In this document: positions 1-13,000 of the stretch, one piece after another
Position numbering within the stretch: the first letter of the stretch is position 1
Layout of the letters: each line of letters opens with the position of its first letter
Assembly (NCBI RefSeq): GCF_040183065.1
Contig: NC_091120.1
Coordinates: 73,820,708 to 73,884,707 of the forward strand
Reading direction: 5' to 3'
Origin: Periplaneta americana
Lineage: Eukaryota; Arthropoda; Insecta; Blattodea; Blattidae
Length of the DNA: 64,000 bases
Notes under the pieces: generated by a model
What the model was told of the DNA's origin: nothing
Databases searched by the model: none
The model's input: the letters and a program-made list of their open reading frames with translations, nothing else
Position numbers and translations under genes: made by a program

Positions 1-1507
1 TTATGTCTTCTACGAGAGAGACTACATTATGAGTTACTGATCTTCCTTTTTGAAAAGCTGTTTGCCAAGGAGGAATAATGGTGTCTGTATAAGGCAGCAT
101 TCGTTTGAGGATGATCTGTTCTAATAATTTTCCATGTGTATTCAAAAGACATATTGGTCTTCTATTTTGACAATACATAGAGTTCTTGTTCTGTTTAGGA
201 ATTGTAATGATTTGTGAATGTTTCCAAGATGAGGGAAAATATTGAGTTTTCAATGCTGAGTTGAACAGCTTAGTAATATGGCATATAGCTTCTTTGGTAG
301 ATTTTTTAGAGCTAAGTTACTAATTTTGTCTGGTCCAGGAGATTTTGAAGATTTTAAAGTCTTAATAATTTTTTTAACTTCTGAAGGGGTTGTATGAGGA
401 ATAGTACTTGCATCATGAACTTTTAAATCTCTATTAATATTGTCAATCATGTCTTCATTTGAGATCATATAGTTCGGGTCAGCAGTTGGTTCACTAAAAT
501 GATCCTTTAGATATTCAGCAATTGCTTCAGCTTTATCTTGTGGATTGTATTTGATGCCATTTGTAGTATGTATGGATTGCTGTTTATTGATGTTGGTAGA
601 TGAAGTAAGTCTTTTTGTTATTTTCCAGATAGTATTTGAAGATGCAGCATCCTTGACATCGGCTTCAAATTGATCTATTTTCAGTTCAAAAGCTCTTCTG
701 TGTAATTTGTTTTTTAAATTGTTATAGATATTTTTGTCAGTTTCATTTCGAGTTTTTTGCCACTTTTTCCTAGCTAAGCATTTCTGTTTGCAAAGAGTTT
801 GAATTTCTAGGTTCTTTGCTGTGTCTGGGTTCTTATTGTATGCAGTTTTTGCGATTTTGATAGCACTGCTAATTGTGGAGGTGTAGATTTGTACAGCTTT
901 ATCTAAGTCCTCTCTTGATTTAATGATTATATTGCCTGGCACGGAAGAGTTTACGAGTCCCTGAAGAATTTCCAATTGACTGTTTTTCTTTTGTCATTTT
1001 TTAATATAGAAGAAGCTGGAATGTGATCTAGAACTAGAATGACTGGGTCATGGTTTGAAGACAGAGTAGAAATTGTTTCAATGTATAGAGATGTAATAGT
1101 AGTATTGACAAGGGCAATGTCTAATACATCCGGCATATGCAGATTATTGTATGGAAAGTGAGTTGGCTGTGAAGGAGCTATTATGTTATATTTATGTAGG
1201 GAAGCGTGTGCTTCAAGTTGTTTTCCTCTGGGAGTAATAATTCTTGAGTTCCATTTTGGGTTTTTACAATTGAAGTCACCAGCATGAATGTAGTTTTTTG
1301 ACATTTCATGAAGCAAATCTAGATCACTGTCTAGAAGTTTCAGATTTGGAGAGTAATAGATAGCTCCTAATTGGAAGTTTGAGTTGTTTATTGGAATTTC
1401 TATGAATGTAGCTTCAAGATTTGTAAAGTTAGGTGTAGGTATATGTTGGTGATATAAAGTTGATTTAACAGCTATAGCTCTGTGCAGTGGCTGGTTATAA
1501 TCAAAGA
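1..1507 (-). mobile_element. Jockey-type non-LTR retrotransposon (LINE) fragment, endonuclease to RT
   Basis: Read on the minus strand, about 1500 down to 951 encodes the C-terminal half of an AP-type endonuclease: the segments HAGDFNCKNPKW and SSNHDPVIL are its catalytic D/N and terminal H motifs. About 1010 down to 250 encodes the linker and start of the reverse transcriptase, including a segment ending SKSPGPDKISN that is typical of Jockey/CR1-like RT domains. The two parts lie in different frames, so a one-base indel near 975-1010 breaks the ORF. The element continues past the left edge of the window, and no 5' UTR is recognisable beyond about 1507, so it is probably 5'-truncated. A dead retrotransposon copy; family assignment to Jockey rather than CR1 is from motif recall. 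Confidence 0.8.
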
Positions 1508-1529
1508 CGTTTTATAGTTTAACAGTTAT

Positions 1530-1665
1530 AATGTGCTAACGAAGCGCTAGTGGTGTGGCGCGCTTCTATCCAGCGCTGCGTTGGTCGGCTGCTTGTCCGC
1601 ACAAGCGTTTCCGCGCATGCGTATTTTGTGGAACGCGTTCCTGTCGTTAGTCGCTGCTATTATTT
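1530..1665 (+). promoter_or_regulatory. CpG-rich candidate promoter, possibly of SMYD5
   Basis: A short CpG-dense island in otherwise AT-rich DNA. It includes gcgcatgcg at 1613-1621, which matches the NRF1-type palindrome common in housekeeping promoters. The first SMYD5 coding exon lies 5.4 kb downstream, and its start codon is preceded by acceptor-like sequences (tttgtag near 7032), so an upstream non-coding first exon is expected. Linking this island to SMYD5 is inference; it could also belong to a transposon 5' end. Confidence 0.3.
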
Positions 1666-2599
1666 TCCTTATTTTCTGATCTTCATTTGTTAGTGGTGTT
1701 AGATAATGAAATCAGAACCGTAAATTGTCATGTCGAAAGGAAATAATTAGCTAGCAAATATGAAAGCATGGAGAAGACTTTGGGATAATTCTATGTCTCT
1801 AGTTTATATTTTATAAAATTAGTAACACGATTATTAAACTATATTTGTTTATACATCATATTATTTTGCTTTTCGTGATTTTTTAAAATTGTTAATATGG
1901 GAAGAACTGTTCCTGTACATTCTATCTGCTAGCTGTTGAGTCTCATAGGTTGGTGAGCTTGAACTTCCATGTATTTCCGGAAGTTTGATGTCAGGGAGCC
2001 AGTGTCGCCAATGTACCGATTTTGTCCCTAAATCTGTCGACTTTTAACTTTATTGTTTTTCGGCAACAATTTATTTATTTTCCCTTTTCCGTTGCTTAAA
2101 TAGTGATTTAGCCACTTAACAAAAACAAATTATTTCCAATTGATAGTAAGAAATCTGGCGACTTTTGAACTTCTGCTTGGCGATTTTCCGTATACTTCTG
2201 TTGGCAACTTTGCAGAGAGTATAATCGAAGGTAAACAAACATGTGCGGCACGGCATGAAACGTGTTGAGGAAATTTGTTACTTGCAAATTTCGTATAATA
2301 TAGTGGATTGACATTGTTTAAACAGATAATTGCAGTTCTTTGCAGGTGTAAAGGCTATAATCACAGAGTAAAAGCACATTAGAGTGTATGATAATATGTA
2401 ATTTTTTTTTATTTGCAGAAAAAAGACGAAGGTAATTATTGTGGTATGTGTCAGTTGATTTCAATTATATGCAAACTAATCTTTTGAGGAAGTTTTCCGA
2501 TACAGCTGACCTAAGTTCTGTTTTTCTGAAGGTGATTATAATTTTTCAGAAACGCATTATTCCGAAATTTGAAGTATTCTGCACGACGTGGACTTATCC
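1666..2599. other. Unassigned AT-rich intergenic DNA
   Basis: I see no recognisable gene or transposon. Open frames at 2108-2314 (-) and 2439-2687 (+) have no family resemblance or supporting signals. The second runs into the tandem repeat that follows. Confidence 0.5.
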
Positions 2600-3345
2600 G
2601 GCGATAGCTAAGGAACAGGAAGCCGAGAACTGCGATACGGTTAGAGCACAGCTCGAGTTGTTGAGGGTGCTAGGAACAATAGACTGAGCTGATACTATTC
2701 CTCATTGTCTGTGATGAGGCGATAGTAGTGATCCTTGCGGTTAAAAATTATCTATGTATACATATTCCCTACTTATTGAGCTTCGTGACTATGTAGGCCT
2801 ACTAGACTGTGGTTAGAGTTGCTTAGATGTGTGAATAGCTAGCTGACAGGAGAGTGAGGATTGTGACAAATTTCGAGTGGTTTAGATTAGAGGATAGCTA
2901 AATGGTAGGAGGCGAGGACTGTGACATGGTTGAAGTGTCTTATGTGAGGGTGTAGATAAATGACAAAGAGGCCGAGAACTGTGTGACAAGGTTAGTGTGG
3001 GTTATATGAGGGGATGACTTTCTCCCACTTAGGCCTATAACATAACCTATTCTCTAATCTAGCCAACATAAATTCTCATAAACGCACTACTGATATCCTA
3101 TAAATCATACAGACCCGGCCTAGGTCTACAACAGGAGGCACAACTTCTTTTTTTTTTTTTGGCCAATCTTCGATATCGCCCCACACCACACACGGGACTG
3201 ACGTCTGATTTGTGTTTCTTTATGAGTTAAATGAGGAGATAACTAAATGATATTAAGCCGAAGTATGTGACAAGATTAGTGGGTTAGTTGAGGGGACTAT
3301 TTAAGTGATATGAGGCCGAGGAATTGTGTAATGTGGGTAGGTACC
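2600..3345. repeat. Degenerate tandem repeat, period about 59 bp
   Basis: A core resembling gaggccgagaactgtgacaa followed by ggttagtgtgggttatatga and gggatagctaaatga recurs with cores near 2622, 2852, 2911, 2971, 3257 and 3315. Neighbouring cores are 58-60 bp apart. Intervals 2690-2840 and 3010-3225 are decayed or replaced; the latter holds a (T)n run and unrelated sequence. Minisatellite-like, with no coding potential that I can support. Confidence 0.65.
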
Positions 3346-4244
3346 AAAGCGTCATCATTCATAAGAAGAATTCCTAGTTTTGTGTTTTCAGTGTTACTCT
3401 GTGTACAATAAGAATTAAGGGCCTCCTAGGCCTCTCGCGTGTTATGTTGGTAATAATATATCTTCTTAGATGGCGAGATGTTACTAGGCCGACTTTTGTC
3501 CGGATTGATTCCTTGAACAGTGCTCAGTTTTTGCGCGAATAATTTTGGCCATCGACGAAGCTACTGTGGTAAAAACTGGTATTGTCAACTTCCACTTCCA
3601 GCCTAAGAAAATCCCCACAACACTCATTTTCAGCAAGTATTTGCTGTTAAGGTATGGGCAGGAACCATAATTGATTGTGTAATTAGTTCCTAAATTCTTT
3701 CCCAGCCACTGACAGGAGTTAGTTACCTGGCTTTTCTGCAGACACACGTTCAGGATTAGTGAAAAATGTCCCCAAAAACCGAGAACTGTGGTGCTCCAAT
3801 GTATATTATATGGTAAGTTCGTGACCATCCAAATCAGCGAAAGAGAATTGCCTCTCTCAGAAAGCTTAGCTTCTCCCCCTACCTTAGTTGCTGTTGTATG
3901 TAGGTACTCATGCTAACTGCTCTGTTTACAATACGAGTTCCCCGTATCTGATCCAAATCTTAGTTTTTCTGACAGGTGAATTGGAGGTGTGAGCCTATCA
4001 TATGGCCTGTTAGGTTCTTCGATTTTTTCTTATGGTGGGATAGTATGAAAAGCAGGGTACACATATTATATGGAATGGAAATTTAAAACTTTGAAACCCT
4101 CGAATATATTTTCCAAACTGTGTAAATATGGATCAGTGCGAGAGTTATAGTCGGAGTCTGACATAACTGGATAAAGAAGTGTGAAGGTTGGAGGTGTGAA
4201 TGGTGGTTACTTCGAGCGAAATCTTTAAAATATGAGGAACATTC
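3346..4244. other. Unassigned intergenic DNA
   Basis: No recognisable feature. The minus-strand open frame at 3484-3828 has no motif I know and no splice or promoter support, so I leave it out as a gene. Confidence 0.5.
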
Positions 4245-5885
4245 CATATCGATTTACACTTTCAAATTTCTCACCATCCATGATCTGTTATTTGGCTTGT
4301 TATTACAGTTGAAAGCATGTAGTACACTTGTCTGCCAGCAGGTGGCAGCACGATACAGAGGAGAGTAATTCTTGCAAACTACAGCGCATTTCCCCAGCTG
4401 CTGTCATTACGTGAGTGGACAGCATGGAGAGTGATCATCAAGGACTGCGCTGGATGATGTGGTTTCTGTGAAAAGAGGGTGTGAACACTGCAGATATTCA
4501 CAGGCGATTGGTGGCAATGTGTGGTGAGCATGCACCAGCGAATAGGGATTATAAAGAATGGACACTGAGCGAATTTTCCTGTGTTTTGTTTCTCTGTGCG
4601 CCAGCGTTTAGTTCCACTTTCAAGCGATAGAGGTTAGTGTAATCGAGCCACGCTAAGATAATAATTGAGAATAGAGTTGAGACCAGCTCATTGGTTGAGA
4701 CACAGGATCCAAACATCGCCTACCTTATTGCATAATCCAGTAACGCTTTGCTTCAAATAAATTCAAGTTAACAACTTTTCCTTATTTCTCAGTGACAGAC
4801 TAGTTGTAATTATAATATTTTATATTTCAGATATCATAAATTATATTATAAAATAATATAATACATTATAAAATTAAGTATCGAATTCGTTTAATATTTG
4901 TATATAATATAATATAGGTATATGGTTTTATTTCTCGTAAGAGTTTTGTTTTTCCATTTTCAGCGCTATCAAATCATTACATATTTTAATTGTTGTTGGG
5001 GTCAACGTCTCAACTCTCATTATAAAGGAACTCTGGAGTCTAGACATTACATTTAATGACGGATTTATTATTTTATGGATCCAATTGATTTTATTTGAGT
5101 ACATAATGTGCCTAGATATATTAATTATATGTGTTATATTTCCGCTGTGTCGACTAATAGCTGGTGTGATGTCAGTGCCAACGCTAGGGAGAAAGCAGAA
5201 TCTCACGCTTTAGGTGGCTTGAAGGTCATTGAAATCAGTCCGGCTACATCAAAGGTACCAACGCGAAGTGTCCATTCTTTATAATCTTTATTCGCTGCAT
5301 GCACCGTCACGAAAAACCGTGTACAACTGGGTAGATGGCTGGAAACGTGGCTGTACATCAACAGAGAAGGGAACAGTTCTGGAAGGAAAGTGACTGTGAC
5401 AACGCCAGTCAACATCTCTAGAGTGGAGCAGCATATTCTGGAGAACAGGTGCGTCACATTCTCAGAAATGGAGGCTGCTACAGGACTTACCAGAATTGCT
5501 CTGCACCGCATAATGCATGATGGGAAAGGTGTCTGCCAGATGGGTCCCCAAGTCCCTGACTGCATCACACAGACAACAGAGCAAGGATATGAGCAGTAAT
5601 CTCTTTCACTGCCATTAATCGCTGCAGTGTTTACACCCTCTTTCCACAGAAACCACATCGTCCAGCTCTGTCCTTGATGATCACTCTCCATGCTGTCCAC
5701 TCATGTAATGACAGCAATTGGGGAAATGCTCTGTAGTTTGCAGGAATTACTGTACATTCCTCTATCGTGCTGCCACCTATGGGCAGACCAATATGCTACA
5801 TGCTTGCAACTGTAATGACAAGCCAAATGGCGAACCGTGGATGGTGGGAAATTTGAAAGTGTACATCAACATGGAATGCCCCTTG
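4245..5885. mobile_element. Foldback element derived from a mariner transposon
   Basis: The outer ends are long inverted arms. About 4249-4580 matches the reverse complement of about 5880-5600 with scattered differences, and both contain attcc, tacactttcaaattt and ggtggcagcacgata. Each arm encodes the same N-terminal mariner helix-turn-helix: on + at 4432-4560 (FL-stop-KEGVNTADIHRRLVAMCGEHA) and on - from 5692 (FLWKEGVNTAAIN). Between the arms, + strand 5310-5560 encodes the rest of the DNA-binding region, with TVYNWVDGWKRG and the second HTH EMEAATGLTRIALHRIMHDG, out of frame at one point. No catalytic domain is present. This is a rearranged non-autonomous copy with transposase N-termini facing inward from both ends. 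The middle (4640-5190) is AT-rich and unassigned. Confidence 0.7.
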
Positions 5886-6654
5886 TAGTATAGTGAAGCT
5901 GATTTACAAAAATAACATAATATCATGGTTTTTCTTAATTTCTTGTTAGGTCTATTAATTAATTTTCATTTCTTTCAAATATTATCTTTTAATAGAGAGT
6001 TTGAGTTGTGCAGGATATTATGTATTCCTAATTCAATTATTCTGAAATTACGTGAAATATAATAGGCTAATGGAACCTTTCATGTAAATGTTACTGTTTT
6101 TTAAGCATTATCTAATTCAACAAGCTCATAGAAAATAGCTCGTAACTTTTGAATTCAGTTCGCATAATTTTTTACTTAAACTTTACGTTTGAATGCTACT
6201 TTGATCAGGTAATAATCTGGAAAGAATTGTTTGTTTATATTATAGTCTCCCCTTTCATGTCTTGCTATTGTAAGTGGGTTAGGTGGAATTATACTCAGCC
6301 CTCTGCAAGTCAGTAAAGTGAAGGGAGTGTGTACTGCTGTTTCTACTGTGCAGTGTTCTACATGTTGCATTTAATTTTCTATAAAATTTAAAATATCTCG
6401 GTAGATTATTATTGGTCATATCAAGAACATTAAATTATTTGAAAAAAATTGCTGACTTGATTTATAATTTATGCGAATTAATGTAATGCTTTTTCTTTCT
6501 CTCAGTGTATTAATGTCCAAGAGGATTAGATTTGATTTTTGTAAAGAATTAATTTGTTCACTCATATTCAAAATATTCTATGGAAATATCATTGTAAATA
6601 TATGACATTTTGTTGTTTTTAAAGATGCTGTATAAATTACACAGTTACCTAGCT
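5886..6654. other. AT-rich intergenic DNA, nothing recognised
   Basis: No gene, repeat or RNA feature that I can support. The short open frame at 6176-6370 (-) is not supported by motif or signals. Confidence 0.5.
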
Positions 6655-6835
6655 TCAGTAGGATAGTGCAATGATATTTGGGGAGATGAGTCCAAGGATT
6701 TGCTATGAAATTACGTGACATTTATCTTACAAATGGGAAAAATCTCGAAACACCCAACCAAATTATTGTAGGATTCAAACCCATGCACTAGTGCAATCTC
6801 GGAACCTGAGGTACCCTGATGGCCAGACATTTTGT
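6655..6835 (-). repeat. tRNA-derived SINE fragment
   Basis: On the minus strand, gggtttgaatcc (complement of 6774-6785) is a Pol III box B. It is followed by a body with cgagatttttcccatttgtaa, aatgtcacgtaattt and ctcatctccccaaatatcat. The same body order is seen in the + strand SINE at 58312-58553, so both are one family. Truncated, and no clear poly(A) or target duplication found. Confidence 0.55.
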
Positions 6836-7062
6836 TAACTTCGAAGTCCAAGACAGTATGTTACATCCAGTAAAAATTATGCTTTAATGGATTTATTTTT
6901 CGGAATGGACTGATACGAAAATGCGAACTGAGTTAATAGAATTTACATTCGTATCCTTTTTATAGATGAGTTTCCTTTAAATTTAACTACATGTAATTGG
7001 TTTTAATATTGAGTTCTTTGTTTTTATTTGTAGTTACATTGTCCAGGATTCAAATTTAATTC

Positions 7063-10000
7063 ATGGCTGAATTCATTGATGACAGTATCATGGACGACCC
7101 TGCTGTTGAAGTACGAGTTATTGGAGAGCAAAAGGTATTTGTTAAGTATAAGGACTAACATATATTTAACATAATAAAGAAAATATTAGCAAATTGACCT
7201 GTAGTGTGGCAACATACAAAACAGCGCTTCCCTTCTTCAGTCACACACCCACTAACTGATAATGAGAAGCATGACAGAGAGGTAGGCTATTTTACACTTT
7301 AATAGTGACTTGAAATATGCTAATGTAATAGAAATAGAACAATATCTGAAATATACTAACATAGTAGGAATAGAACAATGTTACATTACACTAGCTAGCA
7401 TAAACAATACTTCACAGGAGGAGATCTGCACTCTTTCATAGACTCAAGTCAAATACGAGGTGGTACCCAAAAGTTCCTGAAATTTATAAGTGGCACACAA
7501 CTAAGTGCTAGTACAACAAAATGCCACTAAGTGACACTTCATACATCTCTTGTGAGTCAGTGTGCCAAGTGGCTTCGTTCTGAGTGGACGCATTTAGTAT
7601 TTGTGAGCATATTTCCATTGTTACGTGTCGCTTACATTGCAGTTTCACAACGTCAGATTTGAGGGAGCAGCATAAAGTTTTGTTTCAAACTCGGGAAAAC
7701 TTCTGCAGAAACACATCAAATGTTGAAGCAAGCATTTGGAGACGATGCTCTAGGCCAGACCCAAACCTATGAATGGTTCAAGTGTTTTAAGAATGGCTGA
7801 ACCTTGGTTGATGATGATAATTATGGACAGCTATCAACTGGCATTACACCCGAAAATGTCACTGATGTTCGGGCTGTGATCATGTAAGATCGCAGACAGA
7901 TCATCCATGACGTCTGCGACATTGTTGGACTGTCGTATGGCAGAGGATTTTGTCCAATGAACTCAACATGAGAAGCATTGCGGAAAAGTTTGTTCCACGA
8001 CTACTGAGTGCTGAGTAGAGACAGCTTCGCCTGGAAGTCTGCAGGGATCTTCAGAATCAGCTTCATTATGATCTAGACTTTCTTTCCAAGGTTGTCGCAG
8101 GTGATGAAAGTTGAGTTTATGGCTATGAAACCAAACAGCAGTCTTCTCATTAGAGAAGTCCATCTTTGCCCCACCACAAAAAAGCCCGTCAAGTGAAGAA
8201 CAATGTGAAGTCCATGCTCGTGTGTTTTTTCGACATTGTAGGGATTATCCACAAGGAGTTTGTCCTTCCTGCTATGACAATGAATGCAGTGTTCTATTGT
8301 GATGTCTTGAGATGGTTGAGGGTGAACGTGAGGAGAAAACGTCCAGAAATGTGGCACACGGGTAATTGATTTCTTCATCACAACAGTGCAAGGCTGCCTA
8401 CAACTTTCATTGTGCAAGACTTCCTGGAGAAAAACAAAATGACAACCATTCCTCATCCACCATATTCGCCAGATTTGGCCCCATCCGACTTCTTTTTGTT
8501 CTCCAAGATGAAAATCAACTTGAAAGGCCGAAGATTTCAGACAGTTGAGGAAATTCAAGCAAAATCGCAGAAGGTGCTGAACAAGCTCTCAAAAAAAGGA
8601 CTTCCAGATGGCATTCAATACTTGGAAGAAGCACTGGGAGCTGTGTATACTCACAAGGGGACTATTTCTAAGGTGATGGTGGTGCATAAGGTCCAGAAAT
8701 AGTGTAATTCCATTTATTAATACATTTCGGGAACTTTTGGGTACCACCTCATACATAATTCCCACTTCAGTCTGAAGGCTGGTTCACAGTAAATCAGGAA
8801 TGGAAACGAGAATGAGAATGGAAATATTGTTAAAATAAATACATTTAAATGCGAGCATTCACAAGTTATTTTTGTGTATGTTTTTTTTTTTTTTTTTTTT
8901 AAGAGCACTGCAATGCAAATTTTTCATTTCCTTGTATTCATTCCAAGATCCTGCACTTGAAGACATTTTCTTCGAATGAGGAGTGCTCCAATCCATGATG
9001 AGTAAACTATGCTCATGTGGAAAGAGATTCACAGGAAGCAGTATTTCAGTTTTTACTTGGAAGCACACACAGCCTGCAGTACTCTTTACTGTGACCGGTT
9101 AAGTGAGATATGGTCCACTTTGCAATAGGTCCTCTCTACGAAAATGTCCAACATTTAGAAATGTCCACATAGAAAATTCGTCCATGCCATAAAAATGTCC
9201 TTACCTGAAAAGGTTCACTGTCAGCAAGTACTCTTCTTGAAAATGTCCTACACTTAAATAAATTCGTCCATTTCCCTAAAATGTCAGACAAGGAAAACTG
9301 CAAGGAAAGTGCCGAGAAATTTATTGTCATTTCAATTATGTTATACATGTTACATAATTACAAAAGATACATCTATTGTTCATCTTGAGGATCACTACAT
9401 AACTTAAAATGGTATGATATCGCTCTAAAATATCGAAAAATTTCATTCCTATCTTTGTAATCTTTGTAATTACCGACAATGTTGAAAATTCTCGTTTGAT
9501 TATTGATATACCGTTTATTTACTGGCCGCTTAATATTTGTATGCCCGCCTAGGAAGGATCTGGGTTACTAAATGTTCTGTTTCCACTTGCTGTGTTGCAA
9601 ATGGGGTAATGAATCTCCAAATGTTCACTTGATGTGCCACCACAAGTCGTTGGAATTGAGAGTGGAATCCTTCAATCACATTATTCGTACGCTGTCTGCC
9701 ATTAATTACTAATTCATAGACGTTCCATGTCTCAGGAGAAAATCTAGGAGGAACTGCTCGCCTTCGCTCTGTTGCCAGATGACCAGTAATTTCAATGTAG
9801 GATGCTAAGTCCAAGATATCGTCCACAAATCTTTCATTTGATAAACCCCAAACAAATTGCTATAGTTATTCCCAACAAATTATTACAGTTAGTAACTCAT
9901 CTCTGTTGAACAACTTTGTATGTGGACCTTTTTGTATGGACCTTTTCATATAATGGGCTATATAATATGGTGGACCACATAGATGTTGGGCATTTTCACT

Positions 10001-13000
10001 TCTTGGACAAATTATATGTAGGACTTTAAATGTTGGACTATTTAGTTTGTGGACACTTTTATGTGGACCTTTTGTGCTTGTGGACATTTTGTTATGGACC
10101 TTATAACCTGGAAGCCTGTGTGACCTAATGGATTAGATATATTCTGTGGGATAATGATGAATAAAATAATATGAAGAATAATATTTGTTCGTTCTGATTT
10201 GTCATTCTGTTCATTATATTTTGTGCTTAATTTTATTTTCTACTTCTATTAAAAATGCTGTATCACTGAAGATTAAATATGCATTTTCATCTTGTACACT
10301 ACTTGAAACTTAAATCATTTATATATTGAACTATGTCTTTGGATCAAGAATAGATATACCAGTAACACGATAATCAATACTTTATTGAAATGTTTCTTTG
10401 GTTCGAAAATGAAAATAATACAAGAATAACAACTGAGAGCAACGAAATTAAATAATGATTGATTTATGTTCATTCTCTTTTCGGTACTATTTATTTATTT
10501 TTTGTTTCATTCTGATTTACATTTCAAATGTTGTGTCACTGAAAATGAAATACGCACTTTTGCCATTGTACACTATATCAATATTAACTTTAATTCCCTG
10601 ATTAAATCATGTGACTTTATATGTCAACAAGAACACATAAATTTTAGATCTAATGGCTTCCTAATAATTTTTATTTGTGGCTTAAAAGTTTAGCCTCCAC
10701 AATCTGCCTAGTTTCCCCATCCATGTTGTCTAGGGCAATTGTCACGTATTCCAAGTAAGTGATAAAACCTAGCCTCGTATATTCACGTATTTAATGGTTT
10801 AATATTCAACTACATGATTGCTTTCTCACGCTCGAGCAAATTCGTAAATGCAGGGCTCTAATATATATTATACATAATGGTTTTATGTAAGTAGAATTTT
10901 ATTTCCAGTAATTTGAAAGTGTTTTCTAACAAAGTAAAGACTCAAGTGCGTAAAATATAATCGTTTATAAAGAAAACGTCCCACATCTATGCTGATCATA
11001 GGGCATTGAAATAAAATATATAAACTTTTTTTACAAAGGAAAACATTTTTAATTTTGTAGGATAGCTCATTCACTGGTCTACTCACATACACTAATTGTG
11101 TAACTTTTTGTTTTCTGTGTTGTGACTTGTGTTTGAACTCGTTACCATATAATACAATGTTTTATTGTATATTATAAACAAAAATAGACATTTTCCTTAC
11201 AGAAACTGTTATTGAAATTAAAACTGGACGATCTGGTGTATGTTTATTAGATGTATGTGAAAGATAATGAATGCGCGCATATACAGTATGATTGGTTGAA
11301 TCTTGCTCTAACTGGTTTGTTGTGTTTGAACAGGGAAAAGGCTTGTTTGCTGTCAAGCTCATCATTGAATCATTGCTCTAACTGGTTTGTTGTGTTTGAA
11401 CAGGGCAAAGGCTTGTTTGCTGTCAAGCCCATCAAGGCAGGTGATGTTATATTTGAAGAGAGGCCATTGGTTTGCTGTCAGTTTGCATGGAATGCTGCAT
11501 ATGGTTACCTAGCATGTGATTTTTGTATGAGGTGAGAAATGGTTCCAAAATAGATTGTTAGAAAGTATGCTGCTTTGAACATTTGAAGGCCCCCCACTAT
11601 AGTAAAACGTAATTAAATATATTATAGTGTTAGCATAGACAAAATGTATCTGAAAAAGGAATGAGGGAATTGTGAAGATTATTGTAGTAAGTATTTTAAT
11701 TTAATTTTACGAAATGAAAGTAATAATGGAAAATTTAAAATGTTGCAATCCTGAACTAAAATTCTGTATGCTTACTATGCATAAAGATCACGTTTGCATT
11801 TTATTTCAAAATAGCAGACTACTAAACTTAAGGACAGGATATAGCACAGCTTTATTAGATATACAGTGTTTCAAAATGAATATCGAAGTTTTAAGGCTTC
11901 GTAGTATTTATTACATTTAATGTACAATTATAAATAATACACCAAATGAAAGAGCAACTCAAACAGTTTTGTATGCACGAATGCGCATGCACTGTTTCCT
12001 CTGTATGCCGTTAGAAAGCGCTAGTAGCAAAGATGGCGACTAGTGAACAGAAAGCTTTTTGTGTTTTACATTTTGCAAAGACTGAATCTGTAGTTACAGT
12101 GCAGCGCGCTTTTCATATTAAGTTCAATTACAATCCACCAAGTGATAATAACATCCGTAGATGGTATCATCAGTTTGAAAACACAGGCTGTCTGTGCAAA
12201 GGGAAGAGTATGGGACGACCAAGATTGACTGAAGAACGTGTTGAGCGAGTGAGAGAGTCTTTCACGTGTAGCCCCAAGTAATCTTTATTTGGCAGCAAGA
12301 TGGCGCGCCACCTCACTGGCATATGGAAGTACGCGATTGGTTCAACGATGTTGTACCCGACCGCTGGATTGGCTGAAAGGGGCCGAATGACAGAACTTGT
12401 TTCACATGGCCTCCACGTTCACCAGATCTTATGCCATGCAATTTTTACCTTTGGGGATTCATAAATCATCGTGTGTATGTACCTCCGCTATCAGTTCACC
12501 TACCAGACTTAAGGTAGGAGGAGGGTATATTTTCGTCAAAAATGACAAAAAAATGGAAAAAAATATTTTTGTCCTAAATTGTAGCGGAGGGTATGCTAGG
12601 TAAATTCCACCTCCCTCTCATGCCCTAGCGCCGTAATAGACGCCATTTTTAAATGCCTGCTTATGTCACTGAGTGTCTAGATGCCATGCCTCTTCTTCAG
12701 TCACTCGTAACTTTTCAATATAACTTCGTATTTAGCGGGAATATTGCTCTACTCAAAAGTTTACAAATTTACAACAGATGGCAGCTTACAGAATTGAAAA
12801 GTGTACATAAATTGCATGCCGGATGGCAGTAACAATCAGCATTCAACCAAAGGAGATGTAATGGTTTTACTATCCCTCTGCTCTCAACAGTTTGTTTACA
12901 TCTGACTACACGTGTGCCTTCGTGTTTTATGCTCTGTATGGATAATATTTTTAGTTATATTATAGAAATAGTGGTTTGAAGTGTACATGTGAATTAGTTT

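Noticed and set aside
2600-3345. CRISPR-like array
   Set aside because: Units are contiguous degenerate repeats without unique spacers, in a eukaryotic genome.
3484-3828. 114-aa minus-strand ORF
   Set aside because: No recognisable motif, no splice or promoter context, and composition like random AT-rich DNA.
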